From an uncultured Tidjanibacter sp. (GTDB lineage Bacteria > Bacteroidota > Bacteroidia > Bacteroidales > Rikenellaceae), in the NCBI GenBank assembly GCA_934663885.1, contig CAKUKW010000019.1, positions 1 through 18,206 on the forward strand: a DNA stretch of 18,206 nucleotides, written 5' to 3'. Both the position numbers and the translations under genes were made by a program. This document shows positions 7,931 to 13,759 of the stretch, one piece after another. The notes beneath the pieces are model-generated. The model did no database searches and was not told the origin of the DNA. It was given only the letters and a program-made list of their open reading frames with translations. The first letter of the stretch is position 1. Each line of letters starts with the position of its first letter.

Positions 7931-9337
7931 TCACTGTATTTGTGTCATGAGTTCGTCGAACGAGATCAGACCCTCTTCGAACAGTTTGAGGGCAGACTCG
8001 CGAAGGGTCGATATCCCCCGCCTGCTGAGCTCGGCGGATATATCGTCGCGTGAGGAGCGCACCGCTTCCGACAGTTCCGCGTCCAGGGGGATCACTTCGT
8101 AGATCGCTTTACGTCCTTTGTACCCCGTGTAATAACAATAATCGCATCCCACGGGTTTATAATGGAATTCCTGCTCCGTTCCCGCTGTCGTCCGTGTCTC
8201 TTTACCCGCCGCTACTTTCTCCTTGCAGCGGGGGCAGAGCAGTCTCAGAAGGCGCTGGGCGACGCACATCACGAGTGTGTTCGAAATAAGGTACGGATGG
8301 ACGCCCATGTCCACCAGCCTCGATATGCTGCCCCACGCGCTGTTGGTGTGTATTGTAGAAAAGATCAGGTGCCCCGTCAGCGAACTGCGGATTGCCATTT
8401 GTGCTGTGTCCGCATCCCGAATCTCTCCCAACATTATAATGTCCGGGTCCTGGCGCAAAAATGTCCGCAGCGCGCTGCCGAAGGTCAGCCCGATCTCCTC
8501 TTTTAATTGTACCTGGTTTACCCCCTCCAGGGTATATTCCACAGGGTCTTCTATCGTAAGTATATTATCTTTTTCGTTGTTCAGCATCCGTAGCGTCGCG
8601 TAGAGAGTGGTACTTTTCCCGGAGCCGGTCGGGCCGCTGATAAGTATGAGCCCGTATGGTTTGCCTACCGTCCGCCTGTAATCTTCCAACTGCTTTTCCG
8701 TAAAACCGAGATTGGCAAGTTCCAACAACTCTACATGGCGCGTAAGAAGTCGCAGAACGACCTTCTCCCCGTAGATGGTGGGCAGGCACGAAACCCTGAC
8801 ATCAAATTTTCCGCTACCCGAGCTGTAAAAAATACGCCCGTCCTGAGGCAGCCTTTTTTCGGAAATATCGAGGTTCGCCAGTATCTTTATCTGGTTTATT
8901 ATCGCGGGGTAATTCCGCTTTTCTATTACATAGCGCTCTATCAGCTGGCCGTCAATCCTGAACCTTACCCTGCACCTTTCTTCGTAGCATTCGAAATGAA
9001 TGTCGCTCGCGTAGGAGTGGAACGCCTCTTCAATCAGCCGCATCAGGAACCTGTCGCCAGATGCGGACAGCGACTGCTTCTCCCCGGATTTTTGGCTCCT
9101 CCGGTAATATTTGTTCAACAGCCGTGTCATATCCTCTTCGGCAGTTGCTTTTATCAGTATACTTTCCCCCGTGATGACTTCGATTTCGGACATTAGCAGC
9201 GCCCAATCGATGCCCTCCTGTCCGTAACAGAGCAGCTTTTCACCTTCGTCGGCGTACGGAACGAATCGGTACTCCCATGCGTGCGAGGGGGTTATCCGTT
9301 GTATTATTTCGGTGGGTATTTTAGGCTCCTGGCTCAT
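7931..9337 (-). CDS. gspE: GspE/PilB-type secretion ATPase
   Basis: A 468-residue cytoplasmic AAA-like ATPase that powers pseudopilus assembly. Motifs in order are: SDIHFE at 111-116, with the N2E arginines after it; Walker A GPTGSGKS at 235-242; Asp box TIEDPVEY at 261-268; Walker B with LGEIRDADTA at 303-312; and His box STIHTNSA at 327-334. A zinc-binding tetracysteine follows: Cys368-P-R-Cys371 and Cys398-D-Y-Cys401, ending GYKGRKAIYEV. The tetracysteine and the missing retraction-type AIRNLIRE motif favour an assembly ATPase (GspE/PilB) over PilT. The ATG at 9337 overlaps the prepilin peptidase stop in an ATGA; a longer in-frame reading would invade that gene. The N-terminal region is compact (about 95 residues before the conserved core), so N1E is short. 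Confidence 0.95.
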   Translation of the reverse strand: MSQEPKIPTEIIQRITPSHAWEYRFVPYADEGEKLLCYGQEGIDWALLMSEIEVITGESILIKATAEEDMTRLLNKYYRRSQKSGEKQSLSASGDRFLMRLIEEAFHSYASDIHFECYEERCRVRFRIDGQLIERYVIEKRNYPAIINQIKILANLDISEKRLPQDGRIFYSSGSGKFDVRVSCLPTIYGEKVVLRLLTRHVELLELANLGFTEKQLEDYRRTVGKPYGLILISGPTGSGKSTTLYATLRMLNNEKDNILTIEDPVEYTLEGVNQVQLKEEIGLTFGSALRTFLRQDPDIIMLGEIRDADTAQMAIRSSLTGHLIFSTIHTNSAWGSISRLVDMGVHPYLISNTLVMCVAQRLLRLLCPRCKEKVAAGKETRTTAGTEQEFHYKPVGCDYCYYTGYKGRKAIYEVIPLDAELSEAVRSSRDDISAELSRRGISTLRESALKLFEEGLISFDELMTQIQ

Positions 9338-9801
9338 AAGAATAATATTAAGCTGTAGATTATGAAACAAATTCCCACCGTACTTACGAGTGGAATTGTC
9401 GAAGGAGCACGCCCCAGTAACCGGAGGATGCTCCATGCTACGAGCGTGACTATGAAAGACGCAGTGAGGAATAGGGAGAACTGCCTCACGCCGAAAACGG
9501 GGGCAAGAGCCGGCAGGAAAAGAATGTCGCCAAGCCCGATAGCTTTACCGAAAGAGGCGAAACGGTTTTTACGCACGCGTATATATATGTAGAGGAAGCC
9601 GAATAGCAATGCCAGGAAAACGATGTTACCTGCCGTGTTGAGCAATGCCGTCCTCCAGCCATGTGCCAGCACGGCGGAAGCGGCTGTTATTGCGTAGAAA
9701 AGCACCAGCCATGCTATCCCGATGTTACGCTTGCGGAAATCGGAAATCACCATCGCGGCCAGGGGTACGGCAGCCGCTATTATAGTATATGTAAAACTCA
9801 T
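9334..9801 (-). CDS. Minimal prepilin peptidase (A24 family, GspO/PilD-like)
   Basis: A 155-residue polytopic membrane aspartic protease that would cleave the leaders of the pseudopilins in this operon. It has about five to six hydrophobic segments and the two expected catalytic aspartates: Asp21 in VISDFRKRNIG and Asp92 in the GxGD-type motif AIGLGDILFL. The first aspartate motif followed by basic residues and the GLGD motif are the signature of the family. It lacks the N-terminal methyltransferase-like domain and its cysteine motifs found in PilD/GspO, so it resembles the short archaeal-type or TadV/CpaA-type enzymes. It follows the GspG-like gene by 58 bases and overlaps gspE by four. N-methylation of the pseudopilins would need another enzyme or may not occur. 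Confidence 0.85.
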   Translation of the reverse strand: MSFTYTIIAAAVPLAAMVISDFRKRNIGIAWLVLFYAITAASAVLAHGWRTALLNTAGNIVFLALLFGFLYIYIRVRKNRFASFGKAIGLGDILFLPALAPVFGVRQFSLFLTASFIVTLVAWSILRLLGRAPSTIPLVSTVGICFIIYSLILFL

Positions 9802-9859
9802 AAGCCGGGGAAAAGATTAGGATACCGTTTCAGGGCGATTTGGAGGACATGTTCTGCCG

Positions 9860-10288
9860 TCAGTCCTTTACCGTTTCCCTTAGTTCCTTGTCCTGGTTTA
9901 TTTCCCAGACGTTGTAAACGCCGTCCCCGTCGAAATCGGCGACCGCCGTAGCCGTAGCCCTGAAACCATGTTCGGAAGCTTCGGCTATCTCGATAACATA
10001 GTTGGCGGTACCGCCTTGCGTAGTCAGTTTCGACTGCTCGAAACCGAGCTCTTCGAGGGAGGAACTGTAATGCGAATATGTGTAAAAATGGGTTTTCTGC
10101 AGGGAATGCAGGTAAGTCAGTTGCTGTTGCGCCTCCGTGCTTTTGGCTTTGGATATAAGCGGCATGAGGTTCGGCAGGGCTATAAGTACCAGTATGCCTA
10201 TGATTACGAGCACAACCAGTAACTCCGGAAGTGAGAACGCTTTTAGGCTTTTCGGTAATTTCCTGCACTTTAGCGGGATAGTAACCAT
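9860..10288 (-). CDS. gspG: GspG-like major pseudopilin, first gene of the operon
   Basis: A 142-residue pseudopilin. From the ATG at 10288 the leader is MVTIPLKCRKLPKSLKA, followed by FSLPELLVVLVIIGILVLIALPNLM. The predicted cut is after Ala17, with Glu22 at mature +5. The run into LPNLMPLISKAKSTEAQQQLTYLHSLQKTHFYTYSHY is typical of GspG and type IV pilins. The C-terminal part contains FDGDGVYNVWEI. A DxDGDG-like loop at this position resembles the calcium-binding loop of GspG, though the match is by eye. A longer reading through an upstream ATG at 10366 would cross the inverted repeat at 10342-10358 and is rejected. No Shine-Dalgarno site is visible; the leader is AT-rich (ACAAACAAAAATG). 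No promoter is visible between the gene and the repeat. Confidence 0.88.
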   Translation of the reverse strand: MVTIPLKCRKLPKSLKAFSLPELLVVLVIIGILVLIALPNLMPLISKAKSTEAQQQLTYLHSLQKTHFYTYSHYSSSLEELGFEQSKLTTQGGTANYVIEIAEASEHGFRATATAVADFDGDGVYNVWEINQDKELRETVKD

Positions 10289-10341
10289 TTTTGTTTGTGA
10301 TAGATTAATAATCAGTAATATATGTGTAACAATTGTCCGTT

Positions 10342-10358
10342 TAAACGAACGTTTATTT
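10342..10358 (+). repeat. Left inverted repeat (recombination site)
   Basis: The sequence is TAAACGAACGTTTATTT. Its first 14 bases are a dyad, TAAACG-AA-CGTTTA, with a non-palindromic central AA. This is the usual form of a serine-recombinase crossover site. It is a perfect 17-bp inverted match to 10489-10505 and mismatches begin immediately outside on both sides. Confidence 0.88.
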
Positions 10359-10387
10359 TTACACATAAAAAAAATGGCATATTAAAT

Positions 10388-10420
10388 TTTGAGTTGTTTT
10401 TTATTAAAATAATATCTTTA
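10388..10420 (+). promoter_or_regulatory. Promoter inside the invertible segment, pointing right
   Basis: A Bacteroidetes -33 element TTTG (10388-10391) is followed after 21 bases by TATCTTTA (10413-10420), one mismatch from TAnnTTTG. Transcription would start near 10425 and run toward the invertase. After inversion it would start near 10422 and run toward the GspG gene with a leader of about 130 bases. On the other strand the best candidate is AAAGTTTG near 10454-10461, but its nearest TTTG is 24 bases upstream, which is too far. The rightward call is therefore the better one, though not certain. Confidence 0.55.
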
Positions 10421-10438
10421 TTTGTCAGAGCATTGAGG

Positions 10439-10469
10439 CCAATTAAAATATTTATCAAACTTTAATTGG
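10439..10469. repeat. Dyad (stem-loop or operator) inside the invertible segment
   Basis: CCAATTAAA (10439-10447) and TTTAATTGG (10461-10469) form a perfect 9-bp inverted repeat around a 13-base spacer. It lies just downstream of the promoter in the segment and moves with it on inversion. In either state it would be in the early transcribed leader. It may be a protein-binding site or an RNA hairpin. No T-tract follows, so it is not a standard terminator. Confidence 0.5.
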
Positions 10470-10488
10470 TATATCCGTTTTAGTGCTC

Positions 10489-10505
10489 AAATAAACGTTC
10501 GTTTA
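10489..10505 (-). repeat. Right inverted repeat (recombination site)
   Basis: On the plus strand this is AAATAAACGTTCGTTTA, the exact reverse complement of the left repeat. It contains AAACGTTCGT, which fits the core I recall for Mpi sites of Bacteroides (ARACGTWCGT). The central dinucleotide reads TT here and AA on the left, so the sites are in inverted orientation. Recombination would invert the segment rather than delete it. Confidence 0.88.
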
Positions 10506-10566
10506 TTTAAATCACTTGATAAATAACAAGTTCAATAAAAATATCCCTGTTCATTTTTTTATTTTT

Positions 10567-10599
10567 ATTGTATTTTATAGCATTTTTGTATTATCTTGC
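10567..10599 (+). promoter_or_regulatory. Probable promoter of the invertase gene
   Basis: TATTG (ending at 10570) is followed after 21 bases by TATCTTGC (10592-10599), a near match to the TAnnTTTG -7 element. The start of transcription would be near 10604, giving a leader of roughly 13 bases to the ATG at 10617. It lies outside the inverted repeats, so it is fixed. Confidence 0.5.
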
Positions 10600-10616
10600 G
10601 AGACCCAATCACAATA

Positions 10617-11216
10617 ATGGTTATGGTTATCGCATATTTAAGAGTCAGCACGGAGAAACAGGTACTGGAAAATCAACGGGACGAAATAATACGGTTTGCA
10701 GAGAAAAAGGGGCTTGAGATAAACCGCTGGTGTATGGAAAAGGTCAGCGGTACGAAATTGCAGAATGAGCGCAAAATAAAGCAGGTTCTTTCGAGGCTCA
10801 AGAAAGAAGATATCCTTATAGTGAGTGAAATATCACGTCTCAGCCGCACGATGTTGGACATAATGGGCATTCTCAATACCTGCATCAAAAAAGAGATAAT
10901 TCTTTACAGCGTTAAAGAGGGTTACTCCTTTGAGAATAATATGAACAGTAAAATAATGGGATTCGCTTTCGGGATGGCGGCGGAGATAGAGCGCAACCTC
11001 ATCGCCGCGCGGACAAGGGAAGCCCTGGCATACAGGAAATCGCAGGGCGTTATCCTCGGCAGGCCGAAAGGTTCCTGCAGCAAGATGAAAATACTTGAAG
11101 ACAACCGGACCGACCTGCAGGACATGATAGCCGCCGGCCATTCGAAAACATATATTGCCGGTTATTACAACGTATCCCGTTCCACGCTGTACGGTTTTTT
11201 GAAAGGCGGAGAGTAA
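10617..11216 (+). CDS. Serine site-specific recombinase, Mpi-like DNA invertase
   Basis: A 199-residue small serine recombinase of the resolvase/invertase family. The catalytic domain begins MVMVIAYLRVSTEKQVLENQRDEI, with the nucleophile Ser11 and Arg9 in the RVST motif. Conserved SEISRLSR (residues 70-77) supplies active-site arginines. The dimerisation E-helix is at about 113-140 (GFAFGMAAEIERNLIAARTREALA), followed by ILGRPKGS. A C-terminal helix-turn-helix lies at about 165-195 (LQDMIAAGHSKTYIAGYYNVSRSTLYGFLK). I chose the ATG at 10617; 10623 is also possible, and an upstream TTG at 10596 lies inside the -7 box. It reads divergently from the secretion operon, with inverted repeats between them. 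Its likely job is to flip that segment; it may also act on distant sites, as Mpi does. Confidence 0.92.
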   Translation: MVMVIAYLRVSTEKQVLENQRDEIIRFAEKKGLEINRWCMEKVSGTKLQNERKIKQVLSRLKKEDILIVSEISRLSRTMLDIMGILNTCIKKEIILYSVKEGYSFENNMNSKIMGFAFGMAAEIERNLIAARTREALAYRKSQGVILGRPKGSCSKMKILEDNRTDLQDMIAAGHSKTYIAGYYNVSRSTLYGFLKGGE

Positions 11217-11386
11217 TTCATTATCATAGTGGAAGTTGCCCGCAGGCGTTTTCCCGGGGATTATTTCCGGACAAATTCAGGGATTGAGGGGAAACGAGGT
11301 GACACATGGGGCCGATTATTTGTTTTCCCTTAGCACGCTGTCCTATGAGTATATCCGGCGTGCTGCTCCACTGATATATAAAAAAG
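11217..11386. other. Intergenic stretch without a supported gene
   Basis: About 170 bases between the invertase stop and the terminator at 11387. I see no promoter, RNA gene or convincing coding region. A short open frame crossing it runs through the terminator into the antisense of the next gene, and it looks spurious. Confidence 0.5.
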
Positions 11387-11420
11387 TAAAGCCCCGCAAT
11401 GAGCTTTTGCAGGGGCTTTA
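11387..11420 (-). terminator. Strong terminator after the metallopeptidase gene
   Basis: TAAAGCCCC-GCAA pairs with TTGC-A-GGGGCTTTA around a seven-base loop, with one bulged base. Reading on the minus strand the stem is followed by CTTTTTTATA, a proper T-tract. It therefore terminates the leftward YugP-type gene, whose stop is 30 bases upstream. It may also block rightward transcription from the invertase. Confidence 0.85.
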
Positions 11421-11450
11421 TAGTAAAATACTATATATTCTTTGGTCTTA

Positions 11451-12149
11451 TCAGTTGCGGCGACCTGCGACGGCTATCCAGTAAAGAAGGATGGCAATCG
11501 CGCTGAGGGCGCTGACGAGGTAAGTACGTGCGGCCCATTTAAGCGGTACGCTTGCCTGCGCGACTTCTTCCTCGGATAATGTATTGCTCGAACGGAGCCA
11601 CGCGAGCGCACGCGACGAGGCGTTGTATTCTACCGGCAGGGTTATCAAAGCGAAAACCGCCGCCAGTGCTATGAGTCCTATGCCGATCCAGAGTACTATC
11701 ACGTTACCGGTGATTCCCGCTATTATTGCGCCCAGGATGACCACGAAGGTGGAGGCCTGCGATGAAAAACTTATGACTGGTACCAGTGCAGCCCTCATCT
11801 TCAGCGGTGCATACTCAGTGGCGTCCTGTATTGCGTGGCCACACTCGTGGGCGGCAACCGCGGCAGCAGATACACTGTTGGAATTGTATACGTTTTCGCT
11901 GAGATTGATCGTCCTTTTCTTAGGGTTGTAATTATCCGTGAGGTTACCTCGCGTGGCGACTACCGTAACGTCGTGTATGCCGTTGTCACGGAGCATCTTT
12001 TCGGCTACCTCGCGCCCGGTGAGCCCGCCGTGGAAAGTCACTTTCGAATATTTGTTGAAAACGGACTGCAGGCGTCCCTGTATTATCATACCCACCACAC
12101 CGATAACTATCACCAGGAACCAGTAAAAATTAGGATTTTCCAGAATCAT
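11451..12149 (-). CDS. YugP-type membrane neutral zinc metallopeptidase
   Basis: A 232-residue integral membrane protease. A first membrane helix is at about 8-24. Then comes a cytosolic or periplasmic domain with the zincin motif HECGH at 101-105 (VAAHECGHAIQDA), where both His are zinc ligands and Glu102 the catalytic base. Two to three hydrophobic segments follow at about 132-145, 148-172 and 209-227. The likely third ligand is Glu173 in LPVEYNASSRAL, the pattern of the YugP/Zn-dependent protease 2 family. The segments NYNPKKRTINLSENVYNSNSVSA and YAPLKMRAALVPV are also typical of that family. The physiological substrate is unknown. It stands alone, with a strong terminator after it. Upstream, TATTTTGC at 12198-12191 is a weak -7 candidate with no good -33. 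Confidence 0.88.
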   Translation of the reverse strand: MILENPNFYWFLVIVIGVVGMIIQGRLQSVFNKYSKVTFHGGLTGREVAEKMLRDNGIHDVTVVATRGNLTDNYNPKKRTINLSENVYNSNSVSAAAVAAHECGHAIQDATEYAPLKMRAALVPVISFSSQASTFVVILGAIIAGITGNVIVLWIGIGLIALAAVFALITLPVEYNASSRALAWLRSSNTLSEEEVAQASVPLKWAARTYLVSALSAIAILLYWIAVAGRRN

Positions 12150-12451
12150 AATATACTTGTTTTTAAATTTTTGTCTTTCCTCCTAATAACGCAAAATACG
12201 CGCCACTATTGTCAATTGAAATTGTATAAAGCGGCAACATAAAATGAGGAGGATTTCGCATGATGTCCCGGAAAATATGAGTATTGGCAATAACGATGGT
12301 TTTAAACCGATCATTTTGTCTTCAAAGTTACTGAAGTGAAAACGTAATTAACATATTTTTAATCAGATACATTAAAAGCTTCTAATATTTTGTATTATGT
12401 TTGTAATAGCCTCACAGCAAGAGGCGCCAATTCTAACTAAAATAACAAATT
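12150..12451. other. Divergent intergenic region between the metallopeptidase and the lipoprotein pair
   Basis: About 300 AT-rich bases that carry the presumed promoters of the two divergent genes. A 31-codon open frame at 12243-12338 (starting MRRISHDVPENM) is too short and unsupported to call. A weak GCCTC/GAGGC hairpin lies at 12409-12425 in the likely leader of the lipoprotein gene. I see no RNA gene. Confidence 0.5.
12396..12403 (+). promoter_or_regulatory. -7 element of the lipoprotein gene
   Basis: TATGTTTG is an exact TAnnTTTG match on the strand of the lipoprotein gene, giving a leader of about 40 bases. No TTTG is seen at the -33 position, so only the -7 half is supported. Confidence 0.5.
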
Positions 12452-13237
12452 ATGAAAAAGATCTTATTATCGCCATTAATTTTTCTCCTTTCTGCCGTAT
12501 TGCTTTTTTTGGGATGCCAAGGGGAAAATACGCACCGCAATGCTGCTCCGGACATTTATGACCAGGCCGGCAAATTACACAACGAGGCGCTCGATTTTAT
12601 GCTTGGGAAATTGAAAAACGGTGGTGCTACAAGGGCTGTAACCCGTTATGATATTTTGGAATGTGCGGCTGAATATACCAATGAATTTTTTGCACTGGAG
12701 GGTGAAGACGAATTGACCCCGGCATCTTTGATCACCCCGGAACTGACCTTTGACGACTCTTTACAAAATGTTACGATAGATAACTATGAGATTCCTTCTG
12801 TTGATAGCTATTATTTCAATAAGTTGTGTGATATTTATTATATACTTGAGGAAGGTTGGAGCGTGGAAGTCTCAATGAATAAAGTATCAAGGCATATAAC
12901 CGGGCTTCGAAAGCTGATAACTGCCAACGGTCAGTTATCTCCGGGAGATAAGGACCGGTTGTTCGGTATGATTTCCGTTTTCTCAAATTCGTTGGATTAC
13001 TGGCTTGAAAATATTTCGGAATGGAGTGTAGTGATAAACGGTGAGGAATACGGACCGATGACAAGGGGATTTTGGGGTAACCTGGGCCGGGCCGCTTTGA
13101 AAACCGCTTTCGTGGATGGGGCGGGAGCTTTGGTCGGATCTCTTGTCCCGGGAGGAACAGTGATCGGTGCTGCAACGGCTTCATTCGTTTATGCCGCGAC
13201 AAAACTCATTGAGTCGATAGATGACATAATAGGGTAG
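12452..13237 (+). CDS. Lipoprotein with a C-terminal glycine-zipper-like segment, unknown function
   Basis: A 261-residue protein I do not recognise. The signal peptide MKKILLSPLIFLLSAVLLFLGC has a lipobox with Cys22. The middle (about 30-200) is soluble and mixed alpha/beta, with many acidic residues and no motif I know. The C-terminal 55 residues are different: a glycine- and alanine-rich hydrophobic stretch at about 207-248 (FWGNLGRAALKTAFVDGAGALVGS, then VPGGTVIGAATASFVYAA) spaced like a glycine zipper, ending IESIDDIIG. Such segments insert into membranes or oligomerise, and occur in some bacteriocins. It is followed after two bases by a four-helix membrane protein, so the two are almost surely co-expressed. 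Base composition looks lower in GC than the neighbouring secretion and ruvB genes, hinting at a separate origin. Confidence 0.8.
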   Translation: MKKILLSPLIFLLSAVLLFLGCQGENTHRNAAPDIYDQAGKLHNEALDFMLGKLKNGGATRAVTRYDILECAAEYTNEFFALEGEDELTPASLITPELTFDDSLQNVTIDNYEIPSVDSYYFNKLCDIYYILEEGWSVEVSMNKVSRHITGLRKLITANGQLSPGDKDRLFGMISVFSNSLDYWLENISEWSVVINGEEYGPMTRGFWGNLGRAALKTAFVDGAGALVGSLVPGGTVIGAATASFVYAATKLIESIDDIIG

Positions 13238-13239
13238 CC

Positions 13240-13650
13240 ATGAAGAAGAATTCCATATTAGTTTTTTTCTTATTTGTCCTGGTAGTTCCTTTCCTCACGC
13301 TGGCCACGCTCAGCAGATTTAATTTCCTGGAGATAAATACGAAAATATTGCTGATCGCATCCCCGCTCTGCGCCGTAATCCTTACGTTGGCTTACTGGCT
13401 CTATTTTTCCAGGACGGGTAAGGAAATAATTAAAACGGGGGAAAACAGGTTTAAAAAATTATGGGAGGGGGTGCTGTGGATTTCCGCCTCATGTTTCGTT
13501 CTGGCATTCATGGTAATATCCACATTGGATACCTATAATATATTGCGCGCCACTACTGTGAACACAATTCTAATTTCAATTGTCGTGACGGCTGTCGCAG
13601 CGGTTTCTTATTACTTTATTAGGAAGAATAAATACTCGGGGGAAGTATAA
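13240..13650 (+). CDS. Four-helix membrane protein paired with the glycine-zipper lipoprotein
   Basis: A 136-residue protein of unknown family with four predicted transmembrane helices at about 5-25, 35-56, 76-96 and 107-127. A basic loop lies between helices 2 and 3 (SRTGKEIIKTGENRFKKLWEG), and there is a basic C-terminal tail (FIRKNKYSGEV). The positive loop and tail suggest both termini face the cytoplasm. Its ATG is two bases after the stop of the lipoprotein gene, so the two form one transcription unit, closed by the terminator at 13675. It has no recognisable catalytic residues. It could be an immunity-like or partner membrane protein for the upstream lipoprotein, but that is speculation from size, topology and pairing. 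Confidence 0.75.
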   Translation: MKKNSILVFFLFVLVVPFLTLATLSRFNFLEINTKILLIASPLCAVILTLAYWLYFSRTGKEIIKTGENRFKKLWEGVLWISASCFVLAFMVISTLDTYNILRATTVNTILISIVVTAVAAVSYYFIRKNKYSGEV

Positions 13651-13674
13651 AAGCCTTCAGACCGCACTAAAATG

Positions 13675-13710
13675 ATTGGGCCGCCTTGTAAGGCGGCCCA
13701 ATTTTATTTT
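13675..13710. terminator. Strong bidirectional terminator between convergent genes
   Basis: ATTGGGCCGCCTT pairs perfectly with AAGGCGGCCCAAT around a GT centre (13 bp at most, in practice 11-12 bp with a tetra- or hexaloop). It is followed by TTTATTTT on the plus strand and flanked by AAAA on the other side. It ends the lipoprotein/membrane-protein unit and can also stop the leftward SDR gene. Confidence 0.9.
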
Positions 13711-13759
13711 ATCAGCAGCACGGAACGGTGGAGAAAGGACGTGCCGGATACAACGGACA

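Larger units (their letters stand above)
10342..10505. mobile_element. Putative invertible promoter segment
   Basis: A roughly 164-bp, very AT-rich segment bounded by perfect 17-bp inverted repeats and containing a promoter-like sequence. It lies between the first gene of the secretion operon (minus) and a serine invertase gene (plus). Recombination between the central dinucleotides (10348-10349 and 10498-10499) would flip about 148 bp and turn the promoter round. The layout follows that of the phase-variable polysaccharide promoters of Bacteroides fragilis governed by the invertase Mpi. Inversion itself is inferred; the repeats, promoter-like sequence and invertase gene are seen. Confidence 0.82.

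Noticed and set aside
9338..9436. Longer N-terminus for the secretion ATPase from an ATG at 9436
   Set aside because: It would overlap about 100 bases of the prepilin peptidase gene and adds residues without family resemblance; the ATGA overlap start at 9337 fits the coupling seen across the operon.
10289..10366. Extended N-terminus for the GspG-like pseudopilin from an ATG at 10366
   Set aside because: It would add 26 residues before an already complete prepilin leader and would run through the left recombination repeat, so its sequence would depend on the orientation of the segment.
10342..10505. The two inverted repeats as operators for a regulator rather than recombination sites
   Set aside because: Operator use is not excluded, but the perfect 17-bp match in inverted orientation, the asymmetric central dinucleotide, the enclosed promoter and the adjacent invertase fit recombination much better.
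11236..11484. 82-codon open frame on the plus strand after the invertase
   Set aside because: It runs through a strong terminator hairpin and into the antisense of the metallopeptidase gene; the product has no recognisable features.
12243..12338. 31-codon open frame starting MRRISHDVPENM in the divergent intergenic region
   Set aside because: It has no promoter or recognisable product, and an open frame this short is expected by chance.
12816..13202. 128-codon open frame antisense to the lipoprotein gene
   Set aside because: The plus-strand gene has a signal peptide, promoter element and a close downstream partner; the antisense frame has none of these.
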